This document shows positions 1 through 7,620 of a stretch of 10,008 nucleotides of DNA, in pieces; the first letter of the stretch is position 1; each line of letters begins with the position of its first letter. The stretch is from Cephalothrix simula (taxonomy: Eukaryota; Nemertea; Palaeonemertea; Archinemertea; Cephalotrichidae), in contig JAXIUW010180626.1 of assembly GCA_035591015.1 (NCBI GenBank), positions 1 through 10,008 of the forward strand, read 5' to 3'. The translations under genes and the position numbers were made by a program. The notes under the pieces were generated by a model. That model saw nothing but the letters and a program-made list of their open reading frames with translations. It was not told the origin of the DNA and searched no databases.

Positions 1-647
1 CTTCCCGATCGATAACTACCACAGCCGTTTGAAAGGCTAGTCCTTTCAGGGGTAGGGATGACGGAGGAAGAGAGTAGCCTGTGTTGAGGATGGATTCTTC
101 ATGCCTCATGATAATGATAAATGATTATTATTATAAATTTTCGTGCGTGCATAACGGTCGTCGATCACAATTTTTATTTATGGTAGTACGTTTTGAGCAG
201 CATCCAAAGCAATTATATACCTAATATAGTGAAATACCAGAGTTTGGTCGCGTTAAAACACAAGCCTAATTCTCAAAGTAGAATCATCAGTAAAAATATC
301 GACATATTTCAAATTAAAATAGGATGAAATTAATGGGTTTTTTTCTGGCAAGAGAACGATGATGAATCAATTATCTAAAACCCGACTTTATTCGTGATCT
401 AGCATAACGATGAGATCAATTTGGAGTTGATTTATGAACAAAACAACTCAGCAGAACAAATCCATTGACATGGTAGATTAAACTTGCCAAATTGTGGTAC
501 TACTTATCCTAGTAACTTCTGCTTCAGCAGACATTGGTAACAGTTTTTATATACCTTCTAGTACTAGGATTTAAACAGGAATAACTTTCAGAAAGACAGA
601 AAGAAAATAAACGTACACGGATGGTATGAAAGTGAAAATCCGGTTGG
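1..647. other. non-coding AT-rich DNA, nothing recognised
   Basis: No reading frame, RNA gene or transposon end could be supported here. The first 100 bases are more mixed in composition. On the minus strand they contain a stop-free stretch of about 33 codons that runs off the left edge, but it has no recognisable motif, so it is not called an exon. A short AT-rich imperfect palindrome (TGATAAT/ATTATTA words) lies near 109-138. Confidence 0.5.
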
Positions 648-835
648 GCGCCCACCTAGTCCTCTACCACCCCCTGCATGGAAAATATCGATTTCACCGA
701 AGTTTGGGGCACCCAACCCCCAAAATTTCACATTTTCCCTATTTTGGGACAACTTTTTTCCGGTCTTTGAGCACCCCACCCCCAAAAATTTATTTTTTCC
801 AAACAATTTTCTGTTTTTTCCAACTGAAACTAAAA
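648..835. repeat. degenerate C-rich tandem repeat, period about 62 bases
   Basis: Three units can be lined up from the words gcgcccacc (648), gcacccaaccccc (709) and gcaccccaccccc (771). Units two and three share the order TTTG, GCACCC, ACCCCCAAAA, TTT, then a T-rich tail with TTTTTTCC. Unit one is much more diverged and matches mainly at its two ends. Because the block lacks stop codons, both strands show open frames across it. The deduced peptides are proline/phenylalanine-rich on plus and glycine-rich on minus, and merely mirror the DNA repeat. This is most likely an eroded satellite or transposon-internal repeat, not a gene. The match between units two and three is clear by eye; calling it a three-unit array is tentative. 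Confidence 0.45.
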
Positions 836-1750
836 TTTTTTCAAAGTCGATTTTTTTTTAATTTTACAATCTCAGACACTTCAAAAGGAGTTATACATGC
901 ATAAAATCATCAATAATGTGGAATATAATTCTTAGAATAAACCAAAACGCCTTAAAACGCCGGGATAAAAAGTAAATGTGAGAGGAAATAAAGTAATTTG
1001 ACCCAAAACCAACCCACCCCCATATGTGTATGTCAAATTTTTATATGCCCCCCCCCCTCCCTGTTGGGAATGTAAATATTTGTAATTCTGATCGAAAAAT
1101 TGTAGTGCCCATATCAGTATTTAATAGCATTTTATCACTTGCTTCGAAGAATGACACATTGGTATGGTCATAAAACACATTTCATCACAAATGCAGCAAT
1201 CAAAGAGGTTTTTATCTTTCATGATTTTCCACAAACGACATAGATAATTGAAATTTAGGGGAAATCAGTAATTTTAACCCTCATTGCTGTAATTTATACT
1301 GTAGTTATGGCTTTAATTCAGTACTCTGAAAGACTTTCACTTCTTCATGAATGTTAAACACCTCAGTCAGAAACGAGGGTAATAAATTTTAAAGCAATAA
1401 TAATATAAAAACCAAAAGAACGATTTTTTGAAGTTATCCCCTTTCTACCTTTGAAAGAACATGAACTATTTTTTTCACATTCGGGATGGCTATAATCCAG
1501 TTTATTCAAAACAATCAAATTAGTCAAGAAATTTTCTCATCCATCTATCAGAGGGAATTGTGTTAGGAGCGACTGATAGAATTATCAGTGACAAGCTTGG
1601 ATAAAATATAATTGTTAAGGGACGAAAAGTGTTTGATGAAGATATATTACAAAGAATTTAATCATATCAAGCACATCCAGTAGTCTCTACTGCATGAAGG
1701 AGTCTCTCACTATTATAATGGTAGCTGAAAATGTCCAATCTACTGCCCCC
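836..1750. other. AT-rich spacer with a C10 run
   Basis: No gene-like signal was found. A homopolymer of ten C residues lies at 1048-1057, following another C-rich patch (accaacccaccccc) near 1005-1020. A 7-bp-arm hairpin (actgata/tatcagt) lies near 1573-1590. All frames are closed by frequent stops. Confidence 0.5.
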
Positions 1751-1753
1751 AGG

Positions 1754-2003
1754 GCCCAGGCTTGTGGCTAAAACCAAACAGTGGAAAACCCTTATGAAAG
1801 CCTGGTTGTTGAGCCAGGAATGCCTGGAAAAGTGTGGAGTCGTAATGCAGGCTGGTCAAAGCCGGGTCTATTACCTACCCTGGATTTGAAAATCCTGCCT
1901 TTGTTTAGACGTTATATGCCCAAAAAATCTTGGATTTTCCATGCTTATCCAACCTTTTAGCTAATCCTGTTTTTGTGACCAGGTTTTTCCACTTTTCCTG
2001 GGC
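1754..2003. repeat. imperfect fold-back repeat bounded by GCCCAGG / CCTGGGC
   Basis: The outer ends are an exact 7-bp inverted pair, gcccagg at 1754-1760 and cctgggc at 1997-2003. Inside, both arms then carry an AGTGGAAAA word followed by ACC, read inward from each end (plus strand near 1780-1790; minus strand near 1984-1993). After that the arms diverge. This looks like an old palindromic element of about 250 bases. No target-site duplication was found, so the exact borders are uncertain. Its right arm is related to a copy at 2701-2765. Confidence 0.4.
1922..1992 (-). repeat. inverted copy of the 2701-2765 repeat
   Basis: Read on the minus strand, this segment shares with 2701-2765 the words TGGAAAAACCT, then CAGG, then GG-TGGATAAGCAT, then AATCCA and a T-run, in the same order and at nearly the same spacing. 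The middle carries small indels. Two ordered exact words of 11 or more bases in the same spacing make shared ancestry likely. The family is not recognised. Confidence 0.55.
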
Positions 2004-2600
2004 GCTTTGACAAGTTTATAACCAGAGACATCCAGCCTTTTTTCATCGTGGTCACTACCGTAGACTCAAATAATCGCCTTTCTGCCTTTTTGTTTACAAA
2101 ATTTAATTTTTGCCTACCACTGTCACATTTTTTACAATATTCAAAAATGAAGCTGCACTGCTGCTACTTAGCATCATTTCTCTAGAAACCGCTAAATCAG
2201 TACCCTCTGCCTCTTCATTTTCGTTTTTTTACCTGGCAGAAACTGCTCCCTAAGTCTCAGTTTTTTAAAATTGTTTTATGATAATAATTATTTTTGGCTG
2301 TGTATTTTTCATCAAATTCTCACCATCATTTTCACTTTTGAATCAAGACAAAATACAATGATGAATGTTCCGGTATATTTTCGTGCGAAACTAACCATTT
2401 TACCGCCTGTCAAGTCTTATTAATGAAGAAAATAAATTCTGAAATAAGACTAACACGCAAATACGATTTCAAGACAGCAGAAAATACGGCTCATCTGAGG
2501 TATATGGCCAAGTAGTCCGGACCACATCACTCACTTTTTTTGCCAGATTCCTCAGCTGATCCAAGAATAACTATAGTCAACTGTGAAAATAGCTGGATAA
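2004..2600. other. AT-rich spacer, nothing recognised
   Basis: The stretch is pyrimidine-rich on the plus strand (2040-2340) and has no coding signal. A small hairpin with 9-bp arms (agtcttatt at 2413-2421, aataagact at 2443-2451) is the only structure seen. It is too short to be more than suggestive in AT-rich DNA. Confidence 0.45.
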
Positions 2601-2659
2601 CGGGTGAAAATCCTGTCATAACAACCGAGAAAATCCGGCGTTAACTGGACAGGAATAAT

Positions 2660-2705
2660 CTGGATAATCGTGGATAACCCTGGATAGGCTGGATGGATAG
2701 GCTGG
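2660..2705 (+). repeat. short CTGGATA-type tandem repeat
   Basis: The word tggata recurs at irregular 8-11 base spacing (tggataatcg, tggataaccc, tggataggc, tggatgga, taggctgg), forming a degenerate simple repeat directly beside the 2701-2765 element. A minus-strand open frame of 112 codons crosses this block, but half of it is this repeat and the dispersed element. It is therefore not called a gene. Confidence 0.5.
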
Positions 2706-2765
2706 AAAAACCTTATCAACTTCAGGTTTTTGGAGGCTGGATAAGCATAGGCAATCCAGGCTTTT
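2701..2765 (+). repeat. dispersed repeat copy (plus orientation)
   Basis: This copy matches 1922-1992 in inverted orientation (see that entry). More weakly, it matches 1780-1820 in direct orientation through TGGAAAA, CCTTAT and a GGTT-TTG segment. Three related copies within 1 kb point to a local or transposed repeat family. No terminal repeats or target-site duplication could be set with confidence. Confidence 0.5.
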
Positions 2766-2789
2766 ACAGCTAAGGCTAAACAATTCACC

Positions 2790-4040
2790 AATTTTGATTT
2801 CCAAAGATTTTTCTCAACAAACTTAATAGCGAAAGAGGTATACTTTGGGAGTAGTATAATAAGAGGGATTTCGAGCACCCTGAGGTGCACGTGATTTTAA
2901 ACACCGGCGTCTTAAATAAATGCCATCTATAGAGAGTTTTTGGTACTATGTCCATGGAGTAGTAATATCGTGTCATTATGGTATATGGTGAGGAGGGTAA
3001 AATTTCTGGTGGAATAAACCTATATAAACTACATGTATATAGTTTTAGAACCGTCTCGTGCATGTCGTGTAAGACGTTCAAACATGATAAGAGGATGAAA
3101 AACCATGCTCTTAAAAGGCCTTGATTTTAGCGTGATAAAATTGCTGGCTAGCGTGATATTGGTATTACAAAATTTTCACAGTAGCCATGATAAACCTTAG
3201 GTATCAATCTTCGTGATTTATGTAGAACAGGTTATTATTTATCGATTTAACTCACTATGTCAACAGAAACTAAGTTTATTATGGGGTAGAGTCGATGTCA
3301 AACATGACCGTTTAAGATCTTTCTCCTAAAATCAATCACTTTAAGGACGTTTCTCGGCTTTTTAAGTATAAAATGACAAAACGATTAATAAAAGCAGTGT
3401 GAGGATTTACTAGTGGGAATGAACTTGGTTACCTTCTTTGTGCACAATCGATACATCGCAAATGACTGTTAATGAAACATTACTTCACACCTTGGTCATG
3501 GAATTGCTGGGAATTTTTTCATTTAGGAGACAAATTGGCCCAAGAGAAACCCTTTGCCACTAAATAGCAAATAAATTGTAGCAATGATGAAGATAAATTA
3601 TATTTTGTTGCAATCGATCACAAAAGCTTTGTCACAGAAATTTCGGTTGTGAAACTGACTATAAATAAAAGACATTCATGAAAGCCCCTTTCTTGAAATT
3701 TCATAGTAATTTTTAAAGTTACGTACTATAAGCTGAAAAATGTGATTACCATGTCGGCTCACAGCTGTTCGCCTCCTCGTCACGATAGAATTTTTAATGA
3801 CCCATACCACAGTTGTTAGAGAACAAAAGAAGTCTGTACGAGGCTCTGATTGGTTTGGTTTGTAATAAATTTTTTGATTGGATGACAAGAAAGAAATTCA
3901 GTATCAGAATTTTTAAGTTTTGGATGAATGAAATTTTTCAATCTGAAAAACGTTTCGAAAAACTGCCACCAAGAACATTACATAGTAATACTAAATAATT
4001 ATGATTTGTGCTTTTGTAAAAAAAGATTGGTCCAGATGTG
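2790..4040. other. AT-rich spacer with minor repeats
   Basis: No exon or transposon could be supported. A 10-base word, tagcgtgata, is repeated with a 21-base period at 3128-3137 and 3149-3158. A small hairpin (ctatata/tatatag) sits near 3020-3042. Several short open frames on both strands lack recognisable motifs and overlap each other, as expected by chance. Confidence 0.45.
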
Positions 4041-4160
4041 TGCGCCGTCAGATTTCGACTCGGCGGTGGCGTTTTCCTGTTTTCGCCCAGCGGCGGCGGC
4101 GAAATGCGGCTGGAGTTGATACGAGATTTTGGCTCGGCGGCGGCGGCACATGGCGGCTGG
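4041..4160. repeat. CGG/CpG-rich island with internal degenerate repeats
   Basis: GC content jumps sharply here compared with both flanks. Runs of GGCGGCGGC occur three times. A 22-base segment starting agatttcgactcggcgg (from 4050) recurs as agattttggctcggcgg (from about 4119) with three differences, all transitions. A related block starts near 4409. The words ATGCGGCTGGA and ATGGCGGCTGGA are also paired. Open frames on both strands here give alanine- or proline-rich peptides that follow the triplet repeat. This is a degenerate CGG-type repeat, possibly also a CpG-rich regulatory island. No protein family is recognised. Confidence 0.5.
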
Positions 4161-4310
4161 ATGAGACTTGAGTCGGAGATTCCAGACCATCGGCAAGATA
4201 ACAGTTTTATTTTTATATGACCGTATTGCGTCATCTACTCGTCGGTATTAGATCAAAGTAATTGAAACAAAGTGTAACAAAATAAAGATCAGTTAACAAT
4301 TTGGGCTGAA

Positions 4311-4355
4311 TGTACTGTACTGTGTACTAGTGTACTGTACAGTGAGTGTACAGTG
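4311..4355. repeat. TGTACTGTAC simple repeat
   Basis: The word tgtactgtac occurs at 4311-4320 and 4331-4340 (period 20), followed by the partly complementary gtacagtg word twice. The segment can fold on itself. It looks like a small simple repeat formed by slippage, lying between the two CGG-rich islands. Confidence 0.6.
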
Positions 4356-4390
4356 ATAAAAACAATGCTTAAAAATTAAAGTCGATTTTC

Positions 4391-4512
4391 TGACGGCGGC
4401 GCGCCGAAGATTTGAACGCCGGCGGCTAGCGACGGCTTTCGTAGGTTCTCAGGCGGCGGCTACGGCTGACCAAAATGTGTCGGCGCGACTGGCGCGGCGC
4501 GGCAGCGCACAT
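4391..4512. repeat. second CGG/CpG-rich island
   Basis: This is another abrupt GC-rich block (tgacggcggcgcgccg, gccggcggc, aggcggcggc, ggcgcggcgcggc) set in AT-rich DNA. Its left edge, together with the preceding bases (agtcgattttctgacggc, 4380-4397), is the inverted counterpart of the left edge of the first island (gccgtcagatttcgact, 4044-4060). The pair matches at about 15 of 18 positions with one indel. The two islands are therefore probably related pieces of one repeat rather than two independent features. No coding signal is visible. Confidence 0.45.
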
Positions 4513-4519
4513 GTCTCTT

Positions 4520-5140
4520 TGTACCGTTAGTTAATAATTACACTTAAAAGAGTAAAATTTCGAACATGGATCAAAATATAAACGCCTTCGAGAAAATAGA
4601 ATTTTTAAAACGGACCTTAATTTTCATCAAAAGCGGTATCCTGGTACACAACATTCACTAACTGATCCTAACTGTATGTGTTTGACATTTGGAAAGTTCT
4701 TGAGTTCTTTTGAAATATTCCTGCCAAATGATCATTTAACCTGTTTGTTTATAGTCCGGTAGCTAAATATGGGCATTATTGATTTGACTTCAAGGCTCAC
4801 TTTCTTAAACTACGATCACCACGGAGCGTCAGACAGCCCCTGAGCCCTGAATTCGAATCATAAATGCAAATATGGTTATTGAACTAAGTAATTAATGGTT
4901 TTAGCAGAAGGCTTGACAAATCATCCAATCATCCAATCAGATGATTTAATTTTTATTTTGATCCGCGTTCGAAAGTTAATACTTTCAAGTTTACAAAAGC
5001 AACCAATGATCTTTTAGCAACTAATCGTAATTATCTATTTCTTAGTGGTATTTAACCTTGCTTCCTACAAATATGCAGAGCCAATCAGAGCCATGTATCC
5101 GTTCAACGTGCAACACGGGAATTTCTTTTGTTCTCAAACA
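4520..5140. other. AT-rich spacer, nothing recognised
   Basis: No exon, tRNA or transposon end was found. An 8-base unit (atccaatc) is tandem at 4923-4938. Two TTCGAAT/TTCGAAA words (near 4851 and 4970) resemble a Pol III B box, but neither has a correctly spaced A box or a tRNA fold. Confidence 0.45.
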
Positions 5141-5144
5141 GCCG

Positions 5145-5176
5145 TGGATAAGAATACGTATGGATAAGAATACGTA
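5145..5176 (+). repeat. exact 16-bp tandem duplication
   Basis: The unit tggataagaatacgta is present twice with no mismatch (5145-5160 and 5161-5176). A perfect copy suggests a recent slippage event. It lies inside a 66-codon open frame that has no recognised motif; the duplication is not a multiple of three bases, so it would disturb a coding frame. Confidence 0.9.
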
Positions 5177-5310
5177 TAACGTGACGGGGAAGCATTTCAT
5201 GCCATACATTTTAACTGAAACAGGAAAATATGGCAGTCATATTTCACAATTTATTTGATATGAAGTAGACATGCTTGTGAGGACCACTGTTGATATATCT
5301 GGACAATGAG

Positions 5311-5334
5311 AAATCGGCTAGGAAATCTGCTAGG
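5311..5334 (+). repeat. 12-bp tandem duplication
   Basis: aaatcggctagg (5311-5322) is followed directly by aaatctgctagg (5323-5334) with one mismatch. Two more short duplications follow: acccggt twice with period 10 at 5374-5390, and gtactagc twice with period 11 at 5389-5407. Confidence 0.8.
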
Positions 5335-5470
5335 TAGTTTGAAGGAGAAAACTGTCAAATAGATTTAATGGCAACCCGGTGTTACCCGGTACTAGCGCTG
5401 TACTAGCTTTGATGTAAAATTGGCAAGATAATGAAATGAGGAAAACTAGAACGCTGAATTATCTAATAAA

Positions 5471-5511
5471 CAAATTTTGTTGGTTGTTCTCCAATTAACC
5501 AACACAATTTG
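5471..5511. repeat. small inverted repeat (15-bp arms)
   Basis: The arm caaattttgttggtt (5471-5485) pairs with aaccaacacaatttg (5497-5511) with one mismatch across an 11-base loop. No target-site duplication was seen. It could be a transposon relic or chance in low-complexity DNA. Confidence 0.55.
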
Positions 5512-5519
5512 GTTCTGTT

Positions 5520-6390
5520 TTGGGGCACCAAGATTTTTGGGTGACTTATGGCTAAAGACAAGAGTGTTCTTATTATTCAAACAGGTAACCCTGGTTTATT
5601 GAAGTCATTGATGACATCATCGATCTGACTTACTGGCACTATCTCAGCTGAGTCTCGTAGTTGTTCTTCTCTTGTTATCAAGTGCGTCTTTCGCGCTGAG
5701 AGTCCGAAATTGGTGCAGAGGTCCAAGATCTTTTTGTTTCTTCACCAGTTGGTAGTTGATGTGTTAGACCTATCCGTTGATGCGATAGGCTTTGACTTAA
5801 AACTGTGGCTGTTGACGTGGGGACCGCTTGAAGGGCCATTTTCAGCCCTAGAAGTCCAGTCGACACTATAGCGCCGTTTTTCCTGGAAGTCCAACGATCC
5901 GAAGATCGTCAGTGGTAGTTAGCCTCGAGTTGTTTTAAGGCATAACTAAGGTTTTGTGTAGAGATGTATAGTAGTGTATTGTATGAAGTGAGAATTTGGT
6001 CTGCCGGGCTGTGATTTTCGCCGCTTTTTATATTGCCATGATCCGCTTTATTTTAAGTAAATCTTGATCCGGCTTTTGACAGCTTTGATAATTAGATTGT
6101 AGTTTTCATCTATAGTTAGTAGTAGCCTGATGGATCCGCCTACGCAATTTCTATTAAAGAAAACGGACATAATTTTTTGGGATCGAGGCTGGAATTTTTC
6201 CATTAATGACTTATAAAAGTAAAATATTCTCAGAGCAAGGCTGGCCAAACTTGCGCTGACTGAATTATTTCTAATCTACTAATACATCATAGATAATCAT
6301 ATAGGCCTACTTGGATTTAATGAAACATTATGGCTTTTTAGTTTCACTTTCTGCGCCGTTGTTCGAGACCTACAACAATCCCCAGCTATC
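5520..6390. other. mostly unassigned DNA of mixed composition
   Basis: Base composition is more balanced than in the left half. A minus-strand open frame of about 62 codons (5678-5866) has unbiased composition but no motif I recognise, and its upstream part overlaps a duplicated segment (5791-5819), so it is not called. The words tgatccgctt and tgatccggctt near 6040-6080 are a weak direct pair. No gene is supported. Confidence 0.4.
5791..5819 (+). repeat. 29-bp direct repeat, copy 1
   Basis: The segment starting tttgacttaaaactgtggct matches 6614-6642 with a single difference over 29 bases. A further shared word, atccgtt, lies upstream at 5772 and 6603, with a length difference between them. 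Both copies lie in the same orientation 823 bases apart. Confidence 0.85.
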
Positions 6391-6394
6391 ACTA

Positions 6395-6552
6395 CCGGTG
6401 TAATGTCCATAGGTTTTTAAGTCCCCTCGTATACTAGGGTGACAGAACATAGTCCCCACTTGAACATTTAACACCAGTTTTTTCGTCTCACCTATACAAA
6501 ATATAATGGGGCGGACATTAATCCTTGGGGACACCCATCCCTTTTACACCGG
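6395..6552. repeat. possible eroded MITE with CCGGTGTAA ends
   Basis: The exact 9-bp inverted pair ccggtgtaa (6395-6403) and ttacaccgg (6544-6552) bounds about 158 bases. Just inside, AATGTCC on the left and GGACATTAA (6514-6522) on the right form a second inverted word at unequal distance, as if the left arm has a deletion. The neighbouring bases do not give a clear target-site duplication. The family is not recognised. Confidence 0.4.
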
Positions 6553-6613
6553 GTCACATTAGACTACATGAAGTGCGATTGATTTAACCATTATCACTTT
6601 GCATCCGTTATCC

Positions 6614-6642
6614 TTTGATTTAAAACTGTGGCTGTTGACGTG
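6614..6642 (+). repeat. 29-bp direct repeat, copy 2
   Basis: This is the second copy of the 5791-5819 segment. It abuts directly a palindromic word (6643-6660) that recurs at 7616-7633, and then the repeat at 6657-6707. The stretch is thus built from three separately duplicated pieces. Confidence 0.85.
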
Positions 6643-6656
6643 TTGAAATGTTTTCA

Positions 6657-6707
6657 AATTCACACCTGTACAGACCTGTACAGACCTGTGGGACTCAGAG
6701 GCTCTCA
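6657..6707 (+). repeat. direct repeat, copy 1 (with extra 10-bp unit)
   Basis: The sequence starting aattcacacctgtacagacc is also present at 7125-7165. This copy carries one additional tandem unit of cagacctgta (6671-6680), so it is 51 rather than 41 bases long. Apart from that unit the two copies are identical. They flank about 417 bases containing the hairpin at 7009-7102. Confidence 0.9.
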
Positions 6708-7008
6708 GAGCATCGTTTAATTCAATTTCATATTATGGATCATTATGAATTATGTGTTTCAATTGGTTGCAATTTTTCATATTTAACAGCACCCAAGATA
6801 GTATAAAAGGCGACGGTCTATGTAAATCTCAATTTAAGTATGACAGGAAAATAGATCTGTTTCAAGACTCAGCACAGGACCGGGTAAGCCAGTACCATCA
6901 TAGTATATGGACTATCTTATCAGGTGTAACGGTGTACTGTGTCCCCGGCGTTCAGCGTCCAGCATGTACATTTAAATAGGATAGGTAGGACAATAAAAGC
7001 CGGTTGCC

Positions 7009-7102
7009 AGTGTCCGACGAAAAAAGCCATACAATCTGTATATGTCCTCTTATCTTCGTAGTATAACATATACAGATTGTATGGCTTTTTTCGTCGAACA
7101 CT
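7009..7102. repeat. hairpin with 36-bp arms and 22-base loop
   Basis: The left arm 7009-7044 (agtgtccgacgaaaaaagcc onward) pairs with the right arm 7067-7102 with one mismatch. Outside the arms, pairing continues weakly for about nine bases with differences that are mostly transitions. The words cagtgtcc (7008-7015) and ggacactg (7113-7120) give an alternative outer pairing. This could be a small snap-back MITE, since total length and near-perfect pairing fit, or a hairpin RNA precursor. No target-site duplication was found, and no known microRNA is recognised. Confidence 0.85.
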
Positions 7103-7124
7103 AATCGCCAGGGGACACTGAGCG

Positions 7125-7165
7125 AATTCACACCTGTACAGACCTGTGGGACTCAGAGGCTCTCA
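7125..7165 (+). repeat. direct repeat, copy 2
   Basis: This 41-base copy matches 6657-6707 without the extra 10-base unit. It ends exactly where the CpG-richer, promoter-like stretch begins. Confidence 0.9.
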
Positions 7166-7620
7166 TTGGCCTTCCATTGCTTCCCTCTGGTAGCGCCGAG
7201 GCTCCTCCTGGGACCTCTAAAATCTGCCTAGGAATGGAACGCAAAGTTTCCAAGTGTCATGGCGGCGGTCCTAAAGCATCTGCTAAAACGCATCAGGGAA
7301 GTATAAAACACAAATTCATACTCCGCCAGATAATGGTATTTTTTACACTTTTAATTTGTTAAAAATGGTTTAAAAGGAAACAAAATGATACACAACATGA
7401 ATTAAAAGAAGGCCGATTGGTATTTCAGTATTTCACTGGTAGGTCAGTGAAAAGTTGAAGACTGACCGCCATTTTATTTCCGATCTCCTCTACTTTCATC
7501 CCGGTGTGGGGCGGGATGAGCTTAGAGAACCTCCGAGGGGCCTCCATGACGTATTTCCGGCAAAAGAACGTAATTTCTGGACTTTCGGGGCTACCCGGGG
7601 GAAGCAACGCCGTCATTGAA
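7160..7620. promoter_or_regulatory. candidate CpG-rich promoter region
   Basis: CpG and GC content rise in two patches (about 7185-7275 and 7460-7620). Visible motif matches are an inverted CCAAT box (attgg, 7165-7169), ATGGCGGCGG at 7259-7268, a YY1-like site read on minus (gaccgccatttta, 7464-7476), a GC box (ggggcgggat, 7508-7517), a TGACGT half-site (7547-7552) and an ETS-like tttccgg (7554-7560). This combination is typical of animal housekeeping promoters, often bidirectional. The sites are short, and none proves transcription. An alternative is a fortuitous GC-rich patch next to repeats. Confidence 0.3.

Noticed and set aside
588-904. Overlapping plus and minus open frames in the C-rich block
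   Set aside because: The repeat period of about 62 bases is not a clean multiple of three, and both strands are open, so repeat structure explains them.
2552-2890. 112-codon minus-strand open frame, the longest in the window
   Set aside because: Half of it is the TGGATA simple repeat and the dispersed repeat. It has no motif and overlaps another random frame of 98 codons.
3938-4234. Minus-strand 98-codon frame across the first CGG-rich island
   Set aside because: GC-rich triplet repeats lack stops in several frames on both strands at once, and the peptide just follows the repeat.
4755-4860. tRNA-derived SINE suggested by TAGCTAAATATGG and GAATTCGAATCA
   Set aside because: The A- and B-box-like words are too far apart (about 90 bases), and no cloverleaf could be drawn.
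5712-5730. TTGGTGCAGAGGTCC as a retrotransposon primer-binding site
   Set aside because: There is no LTR pair, no TG...CA ends, and no gag or pol reading frame nearby.
5678-5866. 62-codon minus-strand frame with ordinary composition
   Set aside because: There is no recognised domain, no splice context, and part of it is the 29-bp duplicated segment.
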